DNA of 51,576 nt, from contig NZ_LFIQ01000010.1 in assembly GCF_001189245.1 (NCBI RefSeq), positions 1 to 51,576 on the forward strand. The letters are read 5' to 3'. The position numbers and the translations under genes were made by a program. Of the stretch, positions 9,807-18,683 are shown one piece after another; the stretch's first letter is position 1; each line of letters starts with the position of its first letter. The DNA comes from Bradyrhizobium pachyrhizi (GTDB lineage Bacteria; Pseudomonadota; Alphaproteobacteria; Rhizobiales; Xanthobacteraceae). The notes beneath the pieces were generated by a model. That model saw nothing but the letters and a program-made list of their open reading frames with translations, was not told the origin of the DNA and did not search any database.

Positions 9807-11559
9807 CTTGGCGTTAAAGCAAGCCAATGTAAAGCGTACCAAAACGAGTTCCACGCCCCCTTTCTCAGCTGGTCTAATGTCCGCCACCGACCGCAAGGCC
9901 TTCGAAATATCGCTCGATCGGATTGGGCGAGGCGATGCGACGCCGGCCGAAGCGGCCGCCGCGATCCGAAAAGCGCTAACCAGCGAACCCTCTCTGACAG
10001 AGCGGGTCTATGATGTGCTGCGCGACGTCACGTGGCGCACACTGACCTCGCGCTCCTTCGGCCACGAGCTTTCGCAATGGTTTGAGGTGGTGCGACACGC
10101 TTCGGCACTTGCCGCCAGCAGAAATGCCGGCGGGATGTCGGAGAGAATGCGCGCCTTTGCCGACCTGATCTCGCAGTCAGCGAGATTTGCTGAGCTCCAA
10201 CCATTGGAAGAGGTGCTCAGTCGAAAGCACACCAAGTCGCTTCTGAGCGCCATCGCAGGCGCCGGTAAGGCCGTCAGCAATATCGCACTGATGAGCATTC
10301 TCGGCCTTCGAGAGTCCAACCTTTCGAGGGTGACCGGTGCCCTGCAGGGAACAGGGCTGATTGAGCGATCCTCGTCGGGAAAGGAAGCAAGCTTCGCGCT
10401 GACTGACCTCGGTCGTCGCGTCGCGAGAAAACTCGACATCGCCGTCAATGATCCAGCCACAGATCGCGAATGGTGGCATCAAGCGCCCTATCCGTTGGCG
10501 ATCTGGACGGCGAGCGGCGAGCCTGTCGGTGCGAATGCCGCGTTCTATCGACTGACCCGTTCAAAGGAGCCTCATGTCCTTCCATCGCTTGCCGACTGGA
10601 AAATGACAATCGCGAAGATGTCGCGCAATGAGCTAATGACATCCAACGATACTTGGCGGCTTCAAATCGACGACACGACGTGGCTCCAATTCACCGAAGC
10701 GGTTATGCCGGATGGCGGCCTGTGCCTCCTTGGATCAGACGTGTCCGTGGCGATGAAAGCGCGGAGCGAAGCCGAACACGCGCTCAAGATCGTGAAGGAA
10801 GCCGAGGCGCGGGTCCGACGGGAGCTCGCGGATACGCAAGATCGCCTGGTCGCCTACCAGTCCGCAAACTCGCATGTTAGAGACGAGATCATGAGCGTTG
10901 CCGCGCGATCGAACCGACGCGTGCGCGACACGATAGACGTTTGGGCACACACCGCGGAGAATCAAATCGTGCCACGCGAACTGCAGGCGGTGGAGAAGGA
11001 TCTCGGTGCAATGCAGGTCGCAGTGCGCAACCTCATGGGGCCCATTGACGTCGTCGCAGCAGGAAGGTCCGCTTCCGGCTGGATCGACCCGAACAGGGTC
11101 GTGATGGAAGCTATGAACACGGCAAGACACCTCGACCCGAGTATCCATGCGACCGCATCGTTCGGCAAAGTTCCAAAAATTCGTGTTGCGGAGTCCTTGC
11201 GCATGGTCCTCAGTCACATGGTCATCATAGGCACTCGTCATGGCGCATACGATTTTCATGGCACATTGAAAGGATCCAACCTGGTCACAACGGTACGCGT
11301 CAAAAGCCCCGAGGAGCACGCGAAGCGCACGCCGTTCGAGGCGGTGTCGAGTTCCGGTCTTGGCTATTGTCGTTCAATTGTAGAAACCAACGGCGGAGCT
11401 TTCGAAGTACGGGAAGCCGGTTCGGGATCTGACACTATGATCGTCTTTTCTTGGCCTGTAGAGGGGACGATGACCCATCACGGAGGCAAGATAAAGTTCG
11501 GAGCAACGGCCAAGACGATCAAATTGCGCAAGCGCTCTGTTCGCGGAGACATCGATTAG
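9796..11559 (+). CDS. winged-helix / PAS-like / degenerate histidine-kinase protein
   Basis: 587 residues, ATG start inside the preceding gene. A MarR-like winged helix spans about residues 160-215 (ALMSILGLRESNLSRVTGAL, then a basic wing and LTDLGRRVA). Next comes a PAS-like segment (about 225-320), a long charged helical region (about 320-420, containing SHVRDEI, a possible but weak H-box), and a GHKL-type ATPase-like end (about 430-560) with the G2-box-like GLGYCRSIVETNGG. The N-box Asn residues and a DxGxG box are not evident, so ATP binding or kinase activity may be lost. The architecture, DNA binding plus PAS sensing plus kinase-like fold in one chain, is unusual. It probably regulates, or acts with, the nitrilase-like enzyme it overlaps. 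Confidence 0.65.
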   Translation: MTVDLALKQANVKRTKTSSTPPFSAGLMSATDRKAFEISLDRIGRGDATPAEAAAAIRKALTSEPSLTERVYDVLRDVTWRTLTSRSFGHELSQWFEVVRHASALAASRNAGGMSERMRAFADLISQSARFAELQPLEEVLSRKHTKSLLSAIAGAGKAVSNIALMSILGLRESNLSRVTGALQGTGLIERSSSGKEASFALTDLGRRVARKLDIAVNDPATDREWWHQAPYPLAIWTASGEPVGANAAFYRLTRSKEPHVLPSLADWKMTIAKMSRNELMTSNDTWRLQIDDTTWLQFTEAVMPDGGLCLLGSDVSVAMKARSEAEHALKIVKEAEARVRRELADTQDRLVAYQSANSHVRDEIMSVAARSNRRVRDTIDVWAHTAENQIVPRELQAVEKDLGAMQVAVRNLMGPIDVVAAGRSASGWIDPNRVVMEAMNTARHLDPSIHATASFGKVPKIRVAESLRMVLSHMVIIGTRHGAYDFHGTLKGSNLVTTVRVKSPEEHAKRTPFEAVSSSGLGYCRSIVETNGGAFEVREAGSGSDTMIVFSWPVEGTMTHHGGKIKFGATAKTIKLRKRSVRGDID

Positions 11560-11886
11560 CCGCTGAGGCTGCGGCTCGATGATTGGCTTGAGCCTGCAAT
11601 TTACCGGACCACGCCTTCAGGTCATCCAATCCATTGAGCTCATCTTTCTTCAACTCAATGAATGCCCTTCTCGAGCTAGCCAGGCTTGACGAAATACCCT
11701 CGTTGCGCTCCTCATAATGAGATGCATGCACGATACGAGATCGTTTCACTGTGGATCATTGCTCCAAGTTTCGCCTGACGAGCACTCGCTCCAGCGCGGA
11801 GACTTCGTCTAACTCCCGGATGGGAAGAGCGGAATAGCCGCAGCGATGGATCGTGCAGAAAAAGTCCGCCATCGGCACGCTGCCAG
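11560..11886. other. convergent intergenic interval
   Basis: About 330 bases between convergent genes (kinase-like, plus; MBL, minus). A 76-codon minus-strand frame (11519-11749) overlaps the 3' end of the kinase-like gene and has no credible start or family. I see no clear terminator hairpin. Confidence 0.4.
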
Positions 11887-14397
11887 CTACCTAAATACCA
11901 AGTTCGATTTCCACTCGTCTGTCCACAAGGCGTTCACGTCCTTGTCAAAAGCTGAATGGATGAACGTGACGATATCCCTATAGCGTTGGCTGGTGTGTGA
12001 GACATGGCCTTTGTTCGAAAAGACATATGTATGCGCCGCGACCGCTGAGAGGAAGCGGTTCAAGTCGGCGCGCGGACTGGAGTGTTCTTTTGGAAACCAC
12101 AGATGATGTGGCCATTTCAGATAGCCTGCAGACAGCGATCCCGGCGGCAGGGCAAGAAGCATCGTCCTCATCGTGCTTGCGCTTATATCGTCGGTCAAAA
12201 GCCAGCTCGTCCCCCTGTTCACGAGTTTGACAACGATCCCAGCATCGTTCGGCTCCTTGCCATCCGACACATGATGCAGGGTGATTGTCGTGTCGTTGCC
12301 GGGATAAAGCGTGAAGGTCTCAACTCCATCTCTTTCGACTACATTCTCCAGATTGATCCAAGGCGTTACGCCGTCGCGAACGAAGTGGCCGATTGAATCT
12401 GTCGACTGGTTGTTGTATCCCGCGCTCTTCAAGCGTTTTTGTAGATTGGCAATAACCCCATCGTCCGCCAAGTCTTGCATGGATTTGCCGACTAGAATCT
12501 CATCAATGCGGAACCCAGCATCGATGAGAGCGTCAAGCCCGCCGATATGGTCCTGATGCGAATGAGTGATGATCAATTTGATCTGCGGCTTCTCATTCCT
12601 GTAGTTCCGAACGAGAAACTTCCTCAATTGCTGGACGATGTCGCGGCTTCGTCCGGTATCGACTATGACGATGGATCCATCCTCCAGCTTAATCACGCCT
12701 GCATCGCCATTTCCGTCCAGCTCGAGTATGGAGACGTCGGTCGAGCGCTCTCCTGCCTTCGCTCTCTGCACGATCTCAACATCGGGCCTTTTGCCCGGCT
12801 TCCCTGTCGGCATTCGGACAGAACTTGCCGCGAGCCGCAATCTCGCGTTAACGAGGTTTTGAGCCTCGGCGCCGGCCGCGCTGAGCAACTCGTCCAGAGC
12901 GCCATCACTTCCGTCTGTGATGAATACGGCGGGACCGAAGCTTGACACGAAACGGTCCCCGAATTCCCCTCGCGGTATCTTCCTTGTATTTAGCTTTCCA
13001 TGATCATCGAACCACTGGAAACAAATATGAGTATCGTTGCTCGACACCTTCACCTTGCGCGATTTACCAAATTCGTCAGCGTAGAGATGCAGTTGACGAG
13101 CCAAAGCCTGCAGCGGAACAATCGATACGGCTGCAGCTTGTTCGTTGCGAACGAATAGCCTGCCGCCAAAAAGGCCTGCGGCTGCATCCTCCCGATCCAA
13201 TTCAGCCGCGCATTGCAAGTCCTGCAGAAGATCGTATTCAACCTGGCCGCTTGCCACATCAAGCGGATTGAATCGCTGATAGGCTGCGATCCGAAGCGCC
13301 TTTGCGAAAGGCTGACCGCCCTGTGTCCGGATGGCGTAAAACGACCGCAAAATGCCGGGCCCCGAGGCGAGACCGACCTCGCTCTCAGCAGAAAATATTC
13401 GAGAAGGTTGAAGCGCCCGAGCGCGATCCAGAGCCATCAGTCTGTTGACGCTTGCAAGCATCGAAAGAGTTTCGGGCTGATCGATGTCATTCGGCAAAGC
13501 GATTTCCGTGCCGATATCAGACATCACTCGCGAAAGCTGCTCTCCCTCAGAAGCTGGAACATTGCCGCCCTTCGCGAACGTTATCCAGTCGCCGCGATCG
13601 CGCGCCTTCAACACGCCGCCTCGGGGCGCAAAATCCGCTGCCACCAGGCGGTCAACTGCGGCCCGAACTACAGGCAAGTTCACTTTGGCGCCCGCCACGT
13701 CCGCACCGGACGATTGGTTTCCGAAGAAGCGCCACTCCAGCCCCTGCCTCACGTTCTCAATCCTATCGAGAGTCTCGTATGGATCTGGCGCCGATGCGAC
13801 GACCGTCCTCATTACATCGAAGGTGCTGGAGACCCTCAGAACTCCTTCATTCCCCCTCCACTCCTGGGAGGCCTTGGCAACATCGTTGGCGTCGGTCCCT
13901 GCAATCGCCAAGCCCTGGACGTGGACCGCGTAGTCGTAACGACCATCAAGCGGGGTGATCGCAATTCTTATTGCAGATCCCTCTTTGCCCGCACCGTCTT
14001 GCCCCGAGACAGAGACCCAGGGCATTGGTCCCGAAATGGCATCGGCAAATGGCTTCTCTGCGATGAGCCGGCCCTTTTCGTACCGTTGAATTCGGACGTC
14101 ACCACTGAACGCCGTGATCGGGTGACCGCTGTTTGGTGCCGACCGCCCCTTGTCGATGCAGTAGGCGGGCATGCTGAAGGTCGAACGTCCGTCGCTATTG
14201 GCCGTGCGGTCCAGCCGCAGGTGCCCCGACGGGAGGTCGCCGCCTCCGCCACCCCCAATCCAATAGCTGCCGACCGGCAGCCTCATTCGTTGCGGCAGGT
14301 CGTCCGCGGATGCTGAGGTGCCTAAGAGCGGCAACGCTACAAGGATGGACAGAAACACCGCAAGTGACCCGAAACGGGCCGTGATCCGACCGAGCAT
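11887..14397 (-). CDS. exported metallo-beta-lactamase-fold hydrolase with long N-terminal region
   Basis: 836 residues from ATG 14397. This start places a signal peptide at the N-terminus (MLGRITARF, a hydrophobic core, then SASA cleavage); an upstream in-frame start at 14427 adds only ten residues. The C-terminal third is an MBL domain: strand IVDTG, then the metal-binding HSHQDHIGG (HxHxDH, around residues 609-615), and further His and Asp ligands around HHVSDG and LLTDD. It resembles the ComEC-type branch acting on nucleic acids or phosphodiesters rather than antibiotic lactamases. The N-terminal 500 residues are Gly- and Asp-rich and unassigned. The signal peptide implies periplasmic or extracellular action. 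Upstream on the same strand lies the unknown 604-residue gene, 300 bases away. Confidence 0.75.
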   Translation of the reverse strand: MLGRITARFGSLAVFLSILVALPLLGTSASADDLPQRMRLPVGSYWIGGGGGGDLPSGHLRLDRTANSDGRSTFSMPAYCIDKGRSAPNSGHPITAFSGDVRIQRYEKGRLIAEKPFADAISGPMPWVSVSGQDGAGKEGSAIRIAITPLDGRYDYAVHVQGLAIAGTDANDVAKASQEWRGNEGVLRVSSTFDVMRTVVASAPDPYETLDRIENVRQGLEWRFFGNQSSGADVAGAKVNLPVVRAAVDRLVAADFAPRGGVLKARDRGDWITFAKGGNVPASEGEQLSRVMSDIGTEIALPNDIDQPETLSMLASVNRLMALDRARALQPSRIFSAESEVGLASGPGILRSFYAIRTQGGQPFAKALRIAAYQRFNPLDVASGQVEYDLLQDLQCAAELDREDAAAGLFGGRLFVRNEQAAAVSIVPLQALARQLHLYADEFGKSRKVKVSSNDTHICFQWFDDHGKLNTRKIPRGEFGDRFVSSFGPAVFITDGSDGALDELLSAAGAEAQNLVNARLRLAASSVRMPTGKPGKRPDVEIVQRAKAGERSTDVSILELDGNGDAGVIKLEDGSIVIVDTGRSRDIVQQLRKFLVRNYRNEKPQIKLIITHSHQDHIGGLDALIDAGFRIDEILVGKSMQDLADDGVIANLQKRLKSAGYNNQSTDSIGHFVRDGVTPWINLENVVERDGVETFTLYPGNDTTITLHHVSDGKEPNDAGIVVKLVNRGTSWLLTDDISASTMRTMLLALPPGSLSAGYLKWPHHLWFPKEHSSPRADLNRFLSAVAAHTYVFSNKGHVSHTSQRYRDIVTFIHSAFDKDVNALWTDEWKSNLVFR

Positions 14398-14703
14398 ATG
14401 GATTTCCTGAATCGAGATAACCGACAAAATGGCTTAGTTTATGCTAGGTTGTGATGTACGCAAAAACAACCCTTGAACTGAATGTAATCGACTGAGGGTT
14501 ACGCAGTCGCCACTCATCCGATGCTGGATTGCCATGGCCCGCGGTAGCAGGTTAGTGTGGCAGCGGCACTCTCCTCTGTTCTTTGGCCTCTACGACGCGA
14601 CAGCCGACCAAGGCTTCTGGAATGCTCCAATCTGGAACGAGCCAAGGCTAAGTCGAAATGCAGCTTGACCATTTCATCATGTCGCTGAGGGGGATGCTGC
14701 TCT

Positions 14704-16518
14704 CTAATCCTGACAGACGACATAGCCGTGCGCATTCATTTCCGTGCAGGCTGAAAAAAACGACATCAGAAGCCAGTAGAGTTGAACAAAATACGGGTCC
14801 GCTGCGTGACCTGCCTTAACGCGCTCAAGAGCAGCTTCGACCGCACTTCGGCTGAGCGATGACGTCACGATAAAGACCCGGCGGATTGCATCGGGAGCAG
14901 TTCGCGCACGTGCGAATTCGGTGGCGAGCTGACCTGCGCTTCCCCGGAGGGTCCGCGGGATCTTGGTTGTTGCCCCGCCGTTGCTATAGTCCTTTTGCCA
15001 CCTGCGGATTTTTGCTCCCATCACGTCTGCCGGCAAGCTCATGCGCTGCAAATTCTTGATAGCTTGACTGACCGAAATATGAAACTGACCGGCGCCCAGC
15101 GAAGGCTGCCCATGTTTAGCATGATAAAAGGTGATGCGAGGTGGACTGCCGGAATTATTCAGCCCGATGAAGTCCGCCCATTCGTCGCCCAAATCGTCGC
15201 ATACAAGAACTTCGTCTCCATCGGCGACGCTTTTTTCGATAACTCCGAACGTTGAATCGGAATCAAACGTCGCATGTGCAGCCGTAAACTTTCCCTTCTC
15301 ATCGACAACACCGCCGAGGAGAGTGTTCGCGCGCAAATAACGTAGCAAAGCCACGCCACCGTCGGTGAACCCCTCATCCCTGAATAGCGTGCCGTCTATA
15401 TACGCCAGCGAGGGCGAGTCGAACAATACGATGAAATAATCCTCCCGTTCTACGTAACGTCGAAGCGAGATTCGATCTGGATCTTCGCCCAGCGGACGAT
15501 CAGGATCTTCAATCTCAACGTCGGCGCTGAGAGGCAGGCGTAGGTCACGCAGCGCAATCCGACTCTGATTGATCGCTATGACACCGAGCTTGCTGCTGGT
15601 GGCGCTATCGACCAGATCCAGCAGCTTACCTTGGCCGTCGATCTTTAGCACGCAGTCCAGCTCCGATAACACCTGGTCGACTTCGGGCTTTGAGAGGGCG
15701 ACATAGTTCTGGTTGCTCTTCCGCACCAACCTGATATCGCCTCGCTCGTGGACGGCGTCTGTCAGGCTAGCTACGTCAACCGCAAACGCAGTCGGACTGA
15801 CGCTTCCTTGGATGCTCGACAAGTCAATCGCACGGGCGAATGTACCGATGAATCTGGCTGGGGCTCCCTGAGCGTCGACCAGCTGATCAATTACGGAGGT
15901 CGCATAAACGATCAAATCCTCGTGGCCGACACGATCGGATCGTTGACCAATCCGGCCCGTGCGAGGGGTTGTCGAATAGTGGCCGGCATTCGATCGGACT
16001 GTGTAACCTTGTGGCACGTACCGGCTCGCCCCGGCCGGTCCCACAACGTTGCTTAGATCGTTAGCTTCAAATGTCTTGCTTCGCATCACGTCTTTTGAAA
16101 TCGACATGTTGCGGAGCCGGATCTTTTCGAACACGGCGTCGTTACGCGCGATAGCGATATCCACTCGTTCGGACGGTACCCGCGCAAAGTATCGGGTCGA
16201 GAATTCCGCGGGGAGATCAAGCTTCGACCTGAATATGGCGACGTGGCCTCGGTGCTCGACCAGCAGGAGAAACCCACAAATCCGCTCCCGAATGCCGGCC
16301 TCCTCAGACATGAACGCGGCTGGGCGTTCGTAAAAAAACGAAATCGCTGACCAATAGGTCGCCCCTGCCAAAACGCGGCGATGGTGGAAAACATTCTGGG
16401 AGACGGACGGCTGCCCGGCACGAATTCGCCGGAAAAGATCGTCAACCGCGGCGTTGCTGAGTGCTCGCTTTAGACTGTGAAAATTGGCTGTCTTTGCCAC
16501 GCGAAGTGCATTGATCAT
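14704..16518 (-). CDS. protein of unknown family with PD-(D/E)XK-like C-terminal motif
   Basis: 604 residues, start ATG at 16518. I do not recognise the family as a whole. Around residues 430-485 the pattern GDEWADFI, a short loop, then RITFYHAKHG and SVSQAIKNL resembles a PD-(D/E)XK-type nuclease variant in which D-E-x-ADFI supplies acidic residues and HAK replaces ExK. Similar strings occur at the ends of some helicase- or defence-linked proteins. The middle region is strand-rich (for example VIAINQSRIALRDLRLPL). No membrane segment or signal peptide is seen, so the protein is probably cytoplasmic. The neighbour downstream is the exported MBL protein. Nuclease function is inference from one motif and needs a profile search. 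Confidence 0.65.
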   Translation of the reverse strand: MINALRVAKTANFHSLKRALSNAAVDDLFRRIRAGQPSVSQNVFHHRRVLAGATYWSAISFFYERPAAFMSEEAGIRERICGFLLLVEHRGHVAIFRSKLDLPAEFSTRYFARVPSERVDIAIARNDAVFEKIRLRNMSISKDVMRSKTFEANDLSNVVGPAGASRYVPQGYTVRSNAGHYSTTPRTGRIGQRSDRVGHEDLIVYATSVIDQLVDAQGAPARFIGTFARAIDLSSIQGSVSPTAFAVDVASLTDAVHERGDIRLVRKSNQNYVALSKPEVDQVLSELDCVLKIDGQGKLLDLVDSATSSKLGVIAINQSRIALRDLRLPLSADVEIEDPDRPLGEDPDRISLRRYVEREDYFIVLFDSPSLAYIDGTLFRDEGFTDGGVALLRYLRANTLLGGVVDEKGKFTAAHATFDSDSTFGVIEKSVADGDEVLVCDDLGDEWADFIGLNNSGSPPRITFYHAKHGQPSLGAGQFHISVSQAIKNLQRMSLPADVMGAKIRRWQKDYSNGGATTKIPRTLRGSAGQLATEFARARTAPDAIRRVFIVTSSLSRSAVEAALERVKAGHAADPYFVQLYWLLMSFFSACTEMNAHGYVVCQD

Positions 16519-17459
16519 CTAATCCCCGGGACTATCAAATAAATTTACTCAGTCTACTTGGCGTGGCAGATCCCACTCCCAACCGGCCAGGCCGGTAGTA
16601 CGAAGGGTCTCGAACATTTCATTCGAGACCTCCACGGCAGCAATGCTTGCCTTGATATCCTTCTCGGTTCAGTTTGCAGCCGTGCTGAAGCAACGAGGCC
16701 AGGGCGCGGAAGGCCATATCCGCGATGAGAACCCCGAGAAGCGGTCGGTTGGCCAAAGGCGACCCTCGTCTCGAATAAGAAAAATCTAAACACCCGCCGC
16801 CCCTAAGAAGGTCCCGCTGTACCGTTCTTCCCTGAATCGTCTTCAGCGCGAAACCGCCCAGTCCTCGCCTTCGCCAAGCGCTGCGATCCACGAGACAATC
16901 GTCTTTACTTTACATAATCTGACGCGCATGTCCTGAAACACAAATGCAGGCCGGCCCCCTAAGGCAGCGACGCCCCCACGAGCCTGCCGACGCGTTTTGT
17001 TCAGCCAGTCCAGTCGATTACCGCAAACCGACCATCCTCCACGCCAATTTTGCGAGTACTACCGAAAGTAGCCGAAGGCAGACGCAGCTTATCTGCATTT
17101 TTTCATACGTATTGATTGAAAACCTCGAGGGACCTATGCAACACTATCGTTGTGGTTGAACCTTTGCGAAGCGCCGCATATAAGCAGTTTCATACGCCGA
17201 CATAATTGATCGAGTCGCATTTTTAACAGCGCTGGAGACACGGACGTGTGGCGGCGCTTGAGCCCTTGCGTCACACGTTTTCAGTGAACCATTCAGATGC
17301 CACGTCCATTCCGCAGTCGCTCCGATTTGTTCAGTCAATCACCCCCCGTGCAAGGCTCCCCAAGCCTTAGATCTGCTGAACGAAATCAAACCGGCGGTTG
17401 GACGTGATCGCTCGATTTGCGATTTGACCTTGCGAGAACGCCAGCAGCTGGGATCTCAA
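16519..17459. other. divergent intergenic interval, no recognisable gene
   Basis: About 940 bases between divergent genes. Short overlapping frames on both strands (for example 16619-16891 minus and 16944-17159 plus) show no family resemblance and no good ribosome-binding site. The interval must hold the promoter of the plus-strand patatin operon. I see no inverted repeats strong enough to list. Confidence 0.4.
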
Positions 17460-18614
17460 ATGGAAGAAGCACTCATTGATCCGCATAAGCAATCTGTAGC
17501 CATCGAAGATGGGGTCGCCCTGTCGCTTTCGGGTGGCGGATATCGTGCCATGGTCTTTCATGTTGGAGCTCTTTACCGGCTCAACGAGATCGGGCTGTTG
17601 GGGAAGTTGAAGAGGATATCTAGCGTCTCGGGCGGGTCCATCACGGCAGGTGTGTTGGGATTGCTCTGGGACGAACTGCAATTTAGCAACGGTAAAACAG
17701 CAAAGCTCGGTCTGCTTGTTGACCGCATTCGCGCAATGGCAGACACCACAGTCGACGCCGGCGCTGTCATCGGTGGGATTTTCTCCTCACTTTCGATTAG
17801 CGAAAAGGTCGCCCAGTCGTATGACGACGTACTATTCAAGGGTGCAAAGCTCAAGGACCTTCCCGATGATTCACAAAACAAGGCTCCACGCTTTGTGATC
17901 AATGCAACAAACGTCCAAAGCTCGGCACTCTGGCGCTTTTCGAGGCCGTACATGGGCGATTATCTCGTCGGCTTGGTTAAGGATCCAGACGTATCGCTTT
18001 GCACTGCGGTTGCTGCATCATCCGCCTTTCCGCCCATCCTCTCGCCCATGGTCCTGCCTATCGGGCAAAAGGTGGAGGCGCCGCCCGGCAGTCAGCTCAA
18101 CCGCCCTCCATTCACGACACAGGCCGTACTCAGCGATGGCGGGGTCTATGACAATCTCGGCTTGGAAACGACCAAACGTTTCAAGACGCTGTTGGTGAGT
18201 GATGCCGGCCAAAAGATTGCGCCCGAAGAGGATCCGCATCACGATTGGGTACGCCACTCCATGCGTATCCTCGACACGATTGATAACCAGGTCCGCAGTC
18301 TTCGCAAGCGACACCTGATCGACGCTTTCAAGCGCGGTGACCACACCGGCGCGTTCTGGGGAATTCGCACCTCATTTTCAGATTACCAGCTCGCGACTGA
18401 TCCACTGAAATGCGCGACCAGACAGCCCGCTACGTTGGCTGCAGTCGCCACCCGTTTGGAACAGATGCCGCTGAAACTTCAAAATCAGCTCATGAATTGG
18501 GGCTACGCGATCTGCGACGCCGCACTGCGCAAGCATATCGCTCCCGGATTGCAGACGACGCTTGACATAAAGATTACTGATCCCACGGGCTTTCCGTTTC
18601 CCGACGAATACTAA
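17460..18614 (+). CDS. soluble patatin-like phospholipase, first gene of a four-gene operon
   Basis: About 384 residues from ATG 17460, which follows a GGGA motif; a TTG at 17424 is in frame but less convincing. Patatin signatures are complete: oxyanion loop LSLSGGGYRAMVFHVGAL (about residues 22-40), nucleophile SVSGGS (Ser near 58), and DGGVYDNLGLE (catalytic Asp near 226). There is no signal peptide or TM segment. Patatins hydrolyse membrane lipids and serve as effectors in several anti-phage systems (CBASS CapV, for example). Compact size, cytoplasmic location and tight linkage to a metallopeptidase and two MBL proteins, next to Hachiman, suggest an effector in a conflict system (inference). 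An ordinary lipid-metabolic role is not excluded. Confidence 0.85.
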   Translation: MEEALIDPHKQSVAIEDGVALSLSGGGYRAMVFHVGALYRLNEIGLLGKLKRISSVSGGSITAGVLGLLWDELQFSNGKTAKLGLLVDRIRAMADTTVDAGAVIGGIFSSLSISEKVAQSYDDVLFKGAKLKDLPDDSQNKAPRFVINATNVQSSALWRFSRPYMGDYLVGLVKDPDVSLCTAVAASSAFPPILSPMVLPIGQKVEAPPGSQLNRPPFTTQAVLSDGGVYDNLGLETTKRFKTLLVSDAGQKIAPEEDPHHDWVRHSMRILDTIDNQVRSLRKRHLIDAFKRGDHTGAFWGIRTSFSDYQLATDPLKCATRQPATLAAVATRLEQMPLKLQNQLMNWGYAICDAALRKHIAPGLQTTLDIKITDPTGFPFPDEY

Positions 18615-18620
18615 GGATCA

Positions 18621-18669
18621 AGCGAGATAGCGGCAGCGCGCACCTGGCGCAATGCCGCTTAGTCTCGCT
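18621..18669 (+). promoter_or_regulatory. two-step hairpin between patatin and metallopeptidase genes
   Basis: The 69-base gap contains nested inverted repeats: AGCGAGA with TCTCGCT (7 bp) enclosing GCGGCA with TGCCGC (6 bp), with a short bulge and a GC-rich loop. It lacks a trailing T run, so it is more likely an mRNA-processing or attenuating element that sets the ratio of the two products than a full terminator. The next gene's GAGG ribosome-binding site follows directly. Confidence 0.55.
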
Positions 18670-18683
18670 CATTGTGAGGCAAC

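Noticed and set aside
11519..11749. 76-codon minus-strand frame overlapping the end of the kinase-like gene
   Set aside because: Non-ATG start, no ribosome-binding site, no recognisable motif.
13213..14316. 367-codon plus-strand frame opposite the exported MBL gene
   Set aside because: It lies wholly antisense to a gene with a signal peptide and HxHxDH motif, and its product is Arg-rich with no family resemblance; a shadow.
14514..14735. 73-codon minus-strand frame after the 604-residue gene
   Set aside because: Overlaps that gene's 3' end out of frame and has Arg-rich, family-less sequence; not supportable.
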